Shown here in pieces: positions 56,286 through 64,000 of a DNA stretch of 64,000 nt. Origin of the DNA: Burkholderia sp. MS389 (GTDB taxonomy: Bacteria > Pseudomonadota > Gammaproteobacteria > Burkholderiales > Burkholderiaceae); the NCBI RefSeq assembly GCF_016899425.1, contig NZ_CP045995.1:2790001-2854000 (forward strand). Reading direction: 5' to 3'. The notes under the pieces were generated by a model. The model was not told the origin of the DNA and did no database searches. It worked only from the letters and a program-made list of their open reading frames with translations. A program made the translations under genes and the position numbers. The stretch's first letter is position 1; each line of letters starts with the position of its first letter.

Positions 56286-56750
56286 ATGACCGACAAGAAG
56301 ATGCAGCTCGACAAGATCGATCTCCGGATCCTCGACATCCTGCGTACCGACGGACGGATTTCCTACCGGAAGCTGTCGGAGCTCGTGAATCTCACGCCGC
56401 GGCCGTGCCAGGCGCGCGTGGAGCGGCTCGAGGCGCTCGGCGTGATCGAAGGGTACCGCGCGGTGATCAAGGCGCCGCGCGCGACCAAGCCGATCGTCGT
56501 GATCGCGCAGATCGTGCTGGCCGACCACGGGCGTTCGCAAGCGCCGTTCGAAGAGGAAATGCGCGCGAATCCGGCCGTGCTCGATTGCTGGCTGGTGAGC
56601 GGCACGTTCGATTTTCTCGTGCGGCTCGCGTGCGAGGACCTCGACGAGTACCGGCGGATCGCGAACGCGTGGCTGGAAAGCCCGCGGTTCCGGATCGAGA
56701 AGATCGTGACGACGGCCGAACTGCAGTCGATCAAGCGCAGCGTCGCATGA
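56286..56750 (+). CDS. Lrp/AsnC-family transcriptional regulator
   Basis: A 154-residue regulator. The helix-turn-helix region is DLRILDILRTDGRISYRKLS with LVNLTPRPCQARVERLEALG. The RAM (amino-acid sensing) domain is VLDCWLVSGTFDFLVRLACE. It starts 111 bases after ddaH. Control of the flanking ddaH and permease genes in response to an amino acid is likely. Confidence 0.92.
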   Translation: MTDKKMQLDKIDLRILDILRTDGRISYRKLSELVNLTPRPCQARVERLEALGVIEGYRAVIKAPRATKPIVVIAQIVLADHGRSQAPFEEEMRANPAVLDCWLVSGTFDFLVRLACEDLDEYRRIANAWLESPRFRIEKIVTTAELQSIKRSVA

Positions 56751-56852
56751 TGCGACCGGCCCGGCAGGGCCGGTTTGGATGCGAATGACCGGGTCAATCG
56801 ATTTGCATTCCGAATCGAATCGGCTGGCCGGCTCACAATCAGGGGGAACACC

Positions 56853-58445
56853 ATGGATGCCATGCAAGCGGCGACGGACACGGCCGCACCGTCCGGGACG
56901 GCGCTGAAGCGCCGTCTGCAGGGCCGCCACGTCGCGATGATCGCGATCGGCGGGTCGATCGGCACGGGGCTGTTCGTCGCGTCGGGCGCGTCGGTCGCGC
57001 AGGCGGGGCCGGGCGGGGCGATCGCCGCGTATATCGCGATCGGGATCATGGTCTACTTCGTCGTGACCGGGCTCGGCGAGATGGCCGCGCTGATGCCGGT
57101 ATCGGGCTCGTTCGCGATCTACGGCGAGAAGTACGTCGACGAAGGCTTCGGCGTCGCGCTCGGCTGGACCTACTGGTACAGCTGGGCGGTGACGATCGCG
57201 ATCGAGCTGGTCGCCGCGCAGATTGTGATGCGCTACTGGTTTCCGTCGGTGCCGGGCGTGTGGTGGGGCGCGGGCTTCCTCGTGCTGATCTTCCTGCTCA
57301 ATACGCTGTCGGTGCGCGGCTTCGGCGAATCGGAATACTGGTTCTCGCTGATCAAGGTCGTCACCGTGATCGCGTTCATCGCGGCCGGGCTGCTGATCGC
57401 GGCCGGCGTGCTGGGCGGCGGGCATACCGGCAGCGGGCATACCGGCGGCGGGCATACCGGCGGCGGGCATACCGGCACCGGGCATCCGGTCGGCTGGCGC
57501 AACTTCACGACCGGCGACGCGCCGTTCGTCGGCGGCGTGCACGCGATGATGAGCGTCGCGCTGATCGCGGGCTTCTCGTTTCTCGGCACCGAGCTGGTCG
57601 GCATCACGGCCGGCGAATCGGAGAACCCGCGCAAGACGATCCCGCGCGCGGTGAAGCAGATCTTCTGGCGGATCATGCTGTTCTACGTGCTCGCGATCTT
57701 CGTGATCGGCCTGCTCGTGCCGTACACCGATCCGAACCTGCTGAAGAGCGACGTGACCGACATCGGCGTGAGCCCGTTCACGCTCGTGTTCAGCCACGCG
57801 GGATTCCCGCTCGCGGCCGGCGCGATGAATCTCGTGATCCTGACGGCCGTGCTGTCGGCCGGCAATTCCGGCACCTACGCGGCGACGCGGATGCTGTACA
57901 ACCTCGCATCGGAAGGGCGCGCGCCGGCCGTGTTCGCGACGCTGTCGCCGGGCGGCGTGCCGCGCAACGCGCTGTACGCGACGATGGCCGTCGGCGGGCT
58001 GTGTTTCCTCACGTCGTTGACCAACAACCAGCGCATCTATCTGTGGCTGCTGAATACGGTCGGCATCACCGGCTTCATCGCGTGGCTCGGCATCGCGGTC
58101 TGCCATTACCGGTTCCGCAGGGGATTCCTGAAGCAGGGTTATCGACTCGATCAACTGCCGTATCGCGCGAAATGGTTTCCGTTCGGGCCGGTGTTCGCGG
58201 TCGCGGTCTGCATCGTGATTTCGCTCGGGCAGGATTACCAGGCGTTTTTCGCGGCGCGCATCGACTGGATGGAAGTGTTGTCGATCTATGTATGGATTCC
58301 GCTGTTCGTCGCGATCTGGTGGGCGTATCGCCGCGCGCGCAAGAGCCGGCTCGTGCGCTACGAGGAGATGGACATCGGGCCGTGGCTCACGCGCTCGGTG
58401 GAAGCCGTCGACGCGGCCGCCGCGCAGCACGGGCAGCCGCGCTGA
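56853..58445 (+). CDS. Amino-acid permease (APC family) with His-rich repeat loop
   Basis: A 530-residue, 12-helix amino-acid transporter with the signatures HVAMIAIGGSIGTGLFVASG and SFLGTELVGITAGESENPRK (GABA/AnsP-type permeases). Between helices 5 and 6, about residues 188-213 hold tandem GGGHT-like units (GSGHT, GGGHT, GGGHT, GTGHP), encoded by a 15-bp repeat. The repeat adds length to an extramembrane loop and supplies His residues. The permease starts 103 bases after the Lrp-type gene. The substrate cannot be decided; arginine derivatives are possible given the neighbours. Confidence 0.9.
   Translation: MDAMQAATDTAAPSGTALKRRLQGRHVAMIAIGGSIGTGLFVASGASVAQAGPGGAIAAYIAIGIMVYFVVTGLGEMAALMPVSGSFAIYGEKYVDEGFGVALGWTYWYSWAVTIAIELVAAQIVMRYWFPSVPGVWWGAGFLVLIFLLNTLSVRGFGESEYWFSLIKVVTVIAFIAAGLLIAAGVLGGGHTGSGHTGGGHTGGGHTGTGHPVGWRNFTTGDAPFVGGVHAMMSVALIAGFSFLGTELVGITAGESENPRKTIPRAVKQIFWRIMLFYVLAIFVIGLLVPYTDPNLLKSDVTDIGVSPFTLVFSHAGFPLAAGAMNLVILTAVLSAGNSGTYAATRMLYNLASEGRAPAVFATLSPGGVPRNALYATMAVGGLCFLTSLTNNQRIYLWLLNTVGITGFIAWLGIAVCHYRFRRGFLKQGYRLDQLPYRAKWFPFGPVFAVAVCIVISLGQDYQAFFAARIDWMEVLSIYVWIPLFVAIWWAYRRARKSRLVRYEEMDIGPWLTRSVEAVDAAAAQHGQPR
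57414..57489 (+). repeat. 15-bp in-frame tandem repeat (VNTR candidate) in the permease gene
   Basis: About five copies of GGCGGGCATACCGGC-like units follow one another with small changes, giving Gly-Gly-Gly-His-Thr repeats. The unit length is a multiple of three, so copy-number change would not shift the frame. Confidence 0.85.
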
Positions 58446-58497
58446 TCCTGCGTGAAATTCGCCCGTGCGCGCACGTTCCGCGGTACGTGCCGGGCCG

Positions 58498-59223
58498 TTA
58501 CTTGTCCAGCTCCGGATAGTGCCGGAAGATCCCCATGTCGTTGAACGGGATGCGGCGTTCCGACTCGAGGTAGCGCGCGACGGGCGGATGCCGCGCGACG
58601 CGATCGTGCAGCGCGACGAGCGTCGCGACCTTGCGCTCCGCGCGCTTCATCGCTTTCGGGAACGCATAGCGCAGGCCCTCGATCAACTGGAACATCGTCA
58701 GGTCCGCGTAACTGAGCGCGCTGCCCGCGATATAGCCGCGCTTGTGCGGGTTCTGTTCGAGCACGCGATCGAAGTAGCCGAGGAATTTCGGCAGCCGGTT
58801 CTCGAGGAAATCGGCCGCGCGCTCGGCCGCTTCCGCTTGCTGGTCCTCGTAGTACAGGCCGCTGCCGATCGGATGGTGCGTGTCGTGGATCTCGGTGATG
58901 AAATCGGCGGCGGTCAGCTGGATCTGATGGACCCACAGCCGGCCGGCTTCGTCGTCGGGCGCGAGCCCGAGCCGCGCGCCGAGAAACAGCAGGATGTTCG
59001 CGGTCTGCCCGACGACCACGTCGCCCGCCTTCAGGAACGGCGGCGCGAACGGCACGCATTCGGCCTTCGCGCTGTCCATCATGCGCATCATGGCCGACAC
59101 GCCCATCCCGCGCCCCGATTCGCGCGCGACGTCGACGTAATCGGCTTCGGCCGCTTCGAGCGCGAGCCGCACATATTCGCCGCGGCCCTGGATTTCAGGC
59201 CAGTAATAGAGTTCGTACCGCAT
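58498..59223 (-). CDS. Glutathione S-transferase family protein
   Basis: A 241-residue protein starting at the ATG at 59223 (MRYELYYWPEIQGRGEYVRL). It has the N-terminal thioredoxin-like fold and C-terminal helical domain (LSYADLTMFQLIEGLRYAFP). GSTs attach glutathione to electrophiles or act as peroxidases; the substrate is unknown. It is convergent with the permease gene and stands alone. Confidence 0.88.
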   Translation of the reverse strand: MRYELYYWPEIQGRGEYVRLALEAAEADYVDVARESGRGMGVSAMMRMMDSAKAECVPFAPPFLKAGDVVVGQTANILLFLGARLGLAPDDEAGRLWVHQIQLTAADFITEIHDTHHPIGSGLYYEDQQAEAAERAADFLENRLPKFLGYFDRVLEQNPHKRGYIAGSALSYADLTMFQLIEGLRYAFPKAMKRAERKVATLVALHDRVARHPPVARYLESERRIPFNDMGIFRHYPELDK

Positions 59224-59362
59224 GCAAGGCTCCTGTCCGGTCGATGCGCCGGGACGCACGCATCGCGATGGCGGGGAGGGCAGCCGCGCGCCGCCCGTTG
59301 CGAATAGACAGTCTATGAGATCGAGTGCGAAATGCCAGTGACGCCTGTACGGTTCGCATGGC

Positions 59363-59391
59363 TTGATTTGGAAATGATCATTTCCTATAAT
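59363..59391 (+). promoter_or_regulatory. tetR promoter, apparently leaderless
   Basis: A -35 TTGATT (59363-59368) is followed by a 17-base spacer and a perfect -10 TATAAT (59386-59391). The ATG at 59397 begins 5 bases after the -10 box, where transcription should start. The mRNA would therefore have no leader and no ribosome-binding site. Confidence 0.7.
59370..59385. promoter_or_regulatory. 16-bp palindromic TetR operator in the spacer
   Basis: GGAAATGATCATTTCC is perfectly symmetric and fills the spacer between the -35 and -10 boxes, so a bound repressor would block RNA polymerase. A related sequence occurs before the downstream hydrolase gene. Confidence 0.75.
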
Positions 59392-59396
59392 GGCGC

Positions 59397-60002
59397 ATGG
59401 CTAGGAAAATTGCAGCGAACGTGGGCAGGCCGCGAGAATTCGATATGGATGAAGCGCTGGACGGCTTCATCCGCGTCTTTCGCGAGCGTGGCTATCACGC
59501 GACTTCTATCGGCGATCTGTCCCGGGCGACGGGGCTCACCGCAGGCAGTCTTTACAAAGCCTTTGCCGACAAGAACGCCATCTTCGTTGCCGCGTTGAAC
59601 CGGTACATCGATCGGCGCGTCAGCGAGCTCAACATGATCCTTGCCGATGAAGAAAACGGACGGGACAAGGTGCGAGCGCTCCTGCGCTTTTACGCGGACG
59701 TCTCGCATGGAGACGAGGGTCGAAAGGGCTGTCTGGTCGTCGGCGGCGCCATGGTTCTGAGTGCGTTGGATAGCGAGATCGCCGGCATCGTCCACAGATC
59801 GATGCAGAGGATCGAGCGTCTCCTTCGCGATTTGATCAAGCAGGGGCAGGCCGATGGATCCGTCGATGCCGCGCTGAACGCGCAAGCCACGTCGAGCTGT
59901 CTGTTTGCCATGGTGCAGGGGCTTCGAGTGGTGGGGAAGCTCGGCCAGAGCCGGAGCGACATGTCGATGCTGGTTGACGAGGCAATGCGGCTGCTCGACT
60001 AA
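59397..60002 (+). CDS. TetR-family transcriptional regulator
   Basis: A 201-residue repressor. The HTH region is GYHATSIGDLSRATGLTAGS followed by LYKAFADKNAIFVAAL. The ligand-binding part resembles the TetR_C_16-like group (GRKGCLVVGGAMVLSALDSE). Its promoter holds a perfect operator, so autorepression is likely. The downstream hydrolase is the likely co-regulated target. This gene and the hydrolase have somewhat lower G+C than their surroundings. Confidence 0.9.
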   Translation: MARKIAANVGRPREFDMDEALDGFIRVFRERGYHATSIGDLSRATGLTAGSLYKAFADKNAIFVAALNRYIDRRVSELNMILADEENGRDKVRALLRFYADVSHGDEGRKGCLVVGGAMVLSALDSEIAGIVHRSMQRIERLLRDLIKQGQADGSVDAALNAQATSSCLFAMVQGLRVVGKLGQSRSDMSMLVDEAMRLLD

Positions 60003-60085
60003 GGTTTGTGCGTCACCCGACAGGCGACGCGATGTGAAGCAACACGCGAAACCGCGCATGCGCGTGATTCGGTTTCGCCGAATTA

Positions 60086-60101
60086 GGAAACAAATATTTC
60101 C
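60086..60101. promoter_or_regulatory. Second TetR-type operator before the hydrolase gene
   Basis: GGAAACAAATATTTCC has the same length and half-sites (GGAAA...TTTCC) as the operator in the tetR promoter. It lies 70-85 bases before the hydrolase ATG. Confidence 0.6.
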
Positions 60102-60170
60102 GAACGGAAGTGCTCCCGCTGCTCGGGGGCCATCATCCAGCGCAGTCGATTCTGTGGAGAGGACGAACTT

Positions 60171-61100
60171 ATGTACCAGCATCAATCCACCGCGGATGCT
60201 TCGCATCTCGAGGCCGCGCCCTATTTTCGGGAAGACCCGCGGCTCAGCGGCTTTCGTCATCGGTTCGATACGGTAGACGGGGTGCGCCTTCATTTCGTCG
60301 AAGGAGGCCGCGCCGACGGCGAGACCATCGTCCTGCTCGCCGGCTTTCCGGAAAGCTGGTACGCGTGGCGGAGAGTCATGCCGCTTCTCGCGGACGAATT
60401 CAGGATCGTGGCGCCGGATCTTCCCGGACAAGGCGATTCGGACCGTCCACTCGTCGGTTACGACACGCAGACCGTCGCGGCAACGCTTGCGCGCCTGCTG
60501 GAGCAGCAAAAGATCGCGCGCTTTTACCTGGCCGCTCACGACGTCGGCGCGTGGGTCGCCTATCCGTTTGCCGCGATGTATCCCGATGCGGTGAAGCGAT
60601 TGGCGTTGCTCGACGCGGGGATACCCGGCATCACGCTGCCCGCCGTACTGCCGATCGAGCCCGGCAACGCATGGCGCACGTGGCACTTCGCGTTTCATAC
60701 CGTCGCCGACCTGCCGGAGACGTTGATTGCCGGCAAGGAGCGCGAGTATCTCGATTGGTTCTTGCGTCGCAAGGCGGCCAATCCCGAGTCGTTCTCCGAC
60801 GCGGATGTCGACGAGTATCTCCGGGTGTTCACCCGGGACGGCGGGTTGCGAGCGGGGCTGGCCTTCTACCGGGCCGTGTCGGCGTCGTCGGCTCAGAACC
60901 GCACGCTGCAGGCGCTGGGGAAGCTGAAGATGCCCGTGCTCGCTGTCAGTGCGGATCAGGGGTCCATACCCGACATGGCGGGGCCGCTCGGACACGTGGC
61001 GGAAGATGTGACGGCCGCGACGATCGCGCATAGCGGGCATTTCATTCCCGAGGAACAACCGCAGGCGCTGGCGCGCGAGCTGCGCAATTTCTTCCGGTAG
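60171..61100 (+). CDS. Alpha/beta hydrolase (epoxide hydrolase/dehalogenase-like)
   Basis: A 309-residue hydrolase. The oxyanion region is LLAGFPESWYAWRRVMPLLA; the nucleophile is an Asp (Asp124) in AAHDVGAWVA, as in epoxide hydrolases and haloacid dehalogenases; and the catalytic His is in AHSGHFIPEEQP. The substrate is unknown. It is probably controlled by the adjacent TetR regulator, whose operator motif recurs upstream. Confidence 0.88.
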   Translation: MYQHQSTADASHLEAAPYFREDPRLSGFRHRFDTVDGVRLHFVEGGRADGETIVLLAGFPESWYAWRRVMPLLADEFRIVAPDLPGQGDSDRPLVGYDTQTVAATLARLLEQQKIARFYLAAHDVGAWVAYPFAAMYPDAVKRLALLDAGIPGITLPAVLPIEPGNAWRTWHFAFHTVADLPETLIAGKEREYLDWFLRRKAANPESFSDADVDEYLRVFTRDGGLRAGLAFYRAVSASSAQNRTLQALGKLKMPVLAVSADQGSIPDMAGPLGHVAEDVTAATIAHSGHFIPEEQPQALARELRNFFR

Positions 61101-61276
61101 CACGCCGCCGCAAGCAGCCGCGCTTGCCGGGTAATGCTTATCCGGGTATCGCGTGTACCACCCAACTCACTGTTTTTATTCACTTTTTTCGTTATCGTGG
61201 TACTCCATGGGCCGATTTTGCGTGGCATAATCGACCGCATCCGCAAGGCTTGTAGTCACAACGACCCCGCATACCC

Positions 61277-62686
61277 ATGGCACAGACTCTCTACGACAAA
61301 CTGTGGAACACCCACGTGGTCCACACCGAGGAAGACGGCACGACCCTGCTCTACATCGACCGTCAGCTGCTGCATGAAGTCACGAGCCCGCAAGCGTTCG
61401 AAGGGCTGAAGATCGCGCAGCGTCCGGTGTGGCGCATCAGCGCGAACCTGGCCGTGTCGGACCACAACGTGCCGACGACGGACCGCAGCCACGGCATCGC
61501 CGATCCCGTCTCGAAGCTGCAGGTCGACACGCTCGACGCGAACTGCGACGCGTTCGGCATCACGCAGTTCAAGATGAACGACGTGCGCCAGGGCATCGTC
61601 CACATCATCGGGCCGGAGCAGGGCGCGACGCTGCCGGGCATGACGATCGTGTGCGGCGATTCGCATACGTCGACGCACGGCGCGTTCGGCGCGCTCGCGC
61701 ACGGCATCGGCACGTCGGAAGTCGAGCACGTGCTCGCGACGCAGACGCTGCTGCAGAAGAAGAGCAAGAACATGCTCGTGAAGGTCGAGGGCGCGCTGCC
61801 GCGCGGCTGTACCGCGAAGGACATCGTGCTCGCGATCATCGGCAAGATCGGCACCGCGGGCGGCACGGGCTACGCGATCGAATTCGGCGGCTCGACCATT
61901 CGCGCGCTGACGATGGAAGGCCGCATGACCGTGTGCAACATGGCGATCGAGGCCGGCGCGCGCGCAGGCATGGTCGCGGTGGACGACACGACGATCGAAT
62001 ACCTGAAGGGCCGCCCGTTCGTGCCGACCGGCGCGGAATGGGATCAGGCGGTCGAGTACTGGCGCCAGTTCAAGTCGGACGACGGCGCGCAATTCGACCG
62101 CGTGGTCGAGCTGAATGCCGCCGACATCGTTCCGCAGGTCACGTGGGGCACGTCGCCGGAAATGGTCACGTCGATCGACGGTCGCGTGCCCGATCCCGAG
62201 CGCGAGAAGGATCCGGTCAAGCGCGACGCGATGGAGCGCGCGCTGGCGTACATGGCGCTCGAGCCGAACACGCCGATCGAATCGATCAAGGTCGACAAGA
62301 TCTTCATCGGCTCGTGCACGAACGCGCGCATCGAGGACATCCGCGCGGCCGCGTACGTCGTGAAGAAGCTGAACCGCCGCGTCGCGTCGAACGTGCGGCT
62401 CGCGATGGTCGTGCCGGGCTCGGGCCTCGTGAAGGCGCAGGCCGAGCGCGAAGGGCTCGACAAGGTGTTCACCGATGCGGGCTTCGAATGGCGCGAGCCG
62501 GGCTGCTCGATGTGCCTCGCGATGAACGCCGACCGGCTCGAGCCGGGCGAGCGCTGCGCGTCGACGTCGAACCGCAACTTCGAAGGGCGGCAGGGCGCGG
62601 GCGGTCGCACGCACCTCGTGAGCCCCGCGATGGCGGCGGCCGCGGCGATCGAAGGTCACTTCGTCGACATTCGCCAGCTGGGGTAA
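61277..62686 (+). CDS. leuC: 3-isopropylmalate dehydratase large subunit
   Basis: A 469-residue [4Fe-4S] subunit of isopropylmalate isomerase in leucine biosynthesis. Cluster cysteines lie in [13 protein letters not shown] and [11 protein letters not shown]. The substrate loop [20 protein letters not shown] reads here as [20 protein letters not shown]. It begins the leuC-entericidin-leuD-leuB series. Confidence 0.97.
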   Translation: MAQTLYDKLWNTHVVHTEEDGTTLLYIDRQLLHEVTSPQAFEGLKIAQRPVWRISANLAVSDHNVPTTDRSHGIADPVSKLQVDTLDANCDAFGITQFKMNDVRQGIVHIIGPEQGATLPGMTIVCGDSHTSTHGAFGALAHGIGTSEVEHVLATQTLLQKKSKNMLVKVEGALPRGCTAKDIVLAIIGKIGTAGGTGYAIEFGGSTIRALTMEGRMTVCNMAIEAGARAGMVAVDDTTIEYLKGRPFVPTGAEWDQAVEYWRQFKSDDGAQFDRVVELNAADIVPQVTWGTSPEMVTSIDGRVPDPEREKDPVKRDAMERALAYMALEPNTPIESIKVDKIFIGSCTNARIEDIRAAAYVVKKLNRRVASNVRLAMVVPGSGLVKAQAEREGLDKVFTDAGFEWREPGCSMCLAMNADRLEPGERCASTSNRNFEGRQGAGGRTHLVSPAMAAAAAIEGHFVDIRQLG

Positions 62687-62689
62687 CAC

Positions 62690-62836
62690 GTGACGGCATC
62701 GAAGGTCATCGCGCGGCTGGTTGCCGCGCTGGCGCTGGCCGGGTTGGGCTTCGGCCTGGCCGGCTGCAATACCGTCCGAGGCTTCGGGGAAGACGTCAAC
62801 GCCGCCGGCAGCGCGCTCAAGCGCGCCGCGGAGTGA
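62690..62836 (+). CDS. Entericidin-like small lipoprotein
   Basis: A 48-residue protein starting at the GTG at 62690, 3 bases after the leuC stop. It has a signal and lipobox (GFGLAGC, Cys26) and the entericidin A/B tail NTVRGFGEDVNAAGSALKRA. Entericidins are tiny membrane lipoproteins linked to stress or programmed lysis. Here one sits inside the leucine operon between leuC and leuD. Confidence 0.85.
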   Translation: MTASKVIARLVAALALAGLGFGLAGCNTVRGFGEDVNAAGSALKRAAE

Positions 62837-62904
62837 CGTTTCCCGCCGAGAATTTGTCGATGTGCGCCGGCTGACTGCCGGCCCTTCAACCGGATAGACG
62901 GATC

Positions 62905-63555
62905 ATGGAAAAATTCACTGTACATACCGGCGTCGTGGCGCCGCTCGATCGCGAGAACGTCGACACCGACGCGATCATCCCGAAGCAGTTCCTGAAGTCG
63001 ATCAAGCGCACGGGCTTCGGTCCGAACGCGTTCGACGAGTGGCGTTACCTCGATCACGGCGAGCCGGGCCAGGACAACTCGAAGCGTCCGCTGAACCCGG
63101 ACTTCGTGCTGAACCAGCCGCGCTACCAGGGCGCGTCGGTGCTGCTCGCCCGCAAGAACTTCGGCTGCGGCAGCTCGCGCGAGCACGCGCCGTGGGCGCT
63201 GCAGCAGTACGGCTTCCGCGCGATCATCGCGCCGAGCTTCGCGGACATCTTCTTCAACAACTGCTACAAGAACGGTCTGCTGCCGATCGTGCTGACCGAG
63301 CAGCAGGTCGATCACCTGTTCAACGAGACGGCCGCGTTCAACGGCTTTCAACTGACGATCGATCTCGACGCGCAGGTCGTGCGCGCGGGCGACGGCCGCG
63401 AGTATCCGTTCGAGATCGCCGCGTTCCGCAAGTACTGCCTGCTGAACGGTTTCGACGACATCGGCCTCACGCTGCGCCACGCGGACAAGATCCGCCAGTT
63501 CGAGGCAGAGCGGCTCGTGAAGCAGCCTTGGCTCAACACCAAGCTGGTCCGCTGA
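62905..63555 (+). CDS. leuD: 3-isopropylmalate dehydratase small subunit
   Basis: A 216-residue small subunit with [20 protein letters not shown] at the start, [16 protein letters not shown] as the family motif, and the swivel-domain fold. It forms the isomerase with LeuC. Confidence 0.97.
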   Translation: MEKFTVHTGVVAPLDRENVDTDAIIPKQFLKSIKRTGFGPNAFDEWRYLDHGEPGQDNSKRPLNPDFVLNQPRYQGASVLLARKNFGCGSSREHAPWALQQYGFRAIIAPSFADIFFNNCYKNGLLPIVLTEQQVDHLFNETAAFNGFQLTIDLDAQVVRAGDGREYPFEIAAFRKYCLLNGFDDIGLTLRHADKIRQFEAERLVKQPWLNTKLVR

Positions 63556-63634
63556 CATCGCGTTCGAGGCGGGCGCGCTTTGCGCGCGCTCGCCGGCCTG
63601 CCTCCATCACACTCTACCCAGTCAGGAATTTCGC

Positions 63635-64000
63635 ATGAAGATTGCAGTGCTGCCCGGCGACGGCATCGGTCCGGAAATCGTCAATGAAGCGGTGAAGGTG
63701 CTGAACGCACTCGACGAGAAGTTCGAACTCGAACAGGCGCCGGTCGGCGGCGCGGGCTACGAGGCGAGCGGCCATCCGCTGCCCGACGCGACGCTGGCGC
63801 TCGCGAAGCAGGCCGACGCGATCCTGTTCGGCGCGGTCGGCGACTGGAAGTACGACTCGCTGGAACGCGCGCTGCGCCCCGAGCAGGCGATCCTCGGGCT
63901 GCGCAAGCACCTCGAGCTGTTCGCGAACTTCCGCCCGGCGATCTGCTATCCGCAGCTCGTCGATGCATCGCCGTTGAAGCCGGAACTCGTCGCGGGCCTC
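63635..64000 (+). CDS. leuB: 3-isopropylmalate dehydrogenase, partial (3' end outside the window)
   Basis: The first 122 residues are visible: [20 protein letters not shown], then [15 protein letters not shown] and [20 protein letters not shown]. This is the N-terminus of LeuB, which oxidises and decarboxylates 3-isopropylmalate using NAD. An AGGA ribosome site lies 8 bases upstream of the ATG. Confidence 0.96.
   Translation, partial: MKIAVLPGDGIGPEIVNEAVKVLNALDEKFELEQAPVGGAGYEASGHPLPDATLALAKQADAILFGAVGDWKYDSLERALRPEQAILGLRKHLELFANFRPAICYPQLVDASPLKPELVAGL

Noticed and set aside
57414-57489. CRISPR array in the permease gene
   Set aside because: Units are 15 bp, contiguous without spacers and in frame, so it is a coding tandem repeat.
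54792-58430. 1212-codon minus-strand frame across ddaH, lrp and permease
   Set aside because: Antisense shadow; Arg/His/Ala-rich and lacking any domain.

Overview
The window looks like part of the second chromosome of a Burkholderia cepacia complex bacterium (Betaproteobacteria). The basis is the very high G+C with strong GC3 bias, a lipase and lipase-foldase pair that matches the known B. cepacia LipA/LipB, DUF4148 and entericidin-type small proteins, and a TCA-cycle cluster next to leuCDB. Species cannot be fixed from the sequence alone. Both window edges cut genes: an efflux adaptor on the left and leuB on the right.

Region 1 (1-11.2 kb) is stress and efflux. It holds the start of an RND-type adaptor gene, a periplasmic catalase with a downstream ankyrin lipoprotein (the katB-ankB arrangement), a three-gene EmrA/EmrB/NodT drug-efflux operon divergent from a TetR regulator, and a large MscS-type channel. 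Region 2 (11.2-20.4 kb) is mixed housekeeping: a flavin-dependent oxidoreductase, a 1.2-kb gene-poor stretch with a possible small RNA, a sirtuin, a DUF938 methyltransferase, 6-phosphogluconate dehydrogenase, a DUF4148 protein, a NlpD-like LysM/LytM lipoprotein, a Pr6Pr membrane protein and cytochrome b561. Region 3 (20.5-33.4 kb) has a DUF2946/OprC-like copper receptor pair, lipA-lipB, a MocR-type regulator divergent from a four-gene polyamine-type ABC transporter, and an MFS exporter. Region 4 (33.4-37 kb) has a secreted sedolisin peptidase and an ArsR-SRPBCC-DUF1801 operon.

Region 5 (37-50.8 kb) is a concentrated central-metabolism block. On the minus strand lie acnA, prpD, an MliC-like protein, a CitE-like lyase and mdh. 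On the plus strand lie a GntR regulator, sdhCDAB, sdhE and gltA. A perfect 16-bp palindrome sits between mdh and the GntR gene. Between prpD and acnA is a striking 251-bp element with 32-bp perfect terminal inverted repeats and nested hairpins inside. I consider this the most unusual structure in the window.

Region 6 (50.9-64 kb) starts with a low-G+C islet carrying an unrecognised Pro/Ser/His/Gln-rich protein and a hairpin that resembles an IS200/IS605-type right end. It continues with an AraC/VOC/DUF1479 group, a ddaH-lrp-permease unit (the permease carries an in-frame 15-bp His-rich repeat), a GST, a TetR/hydrolase pair with matching operators and an apparently leaderless tetR promoter, and leuC-entericidin-leuD-leuB.
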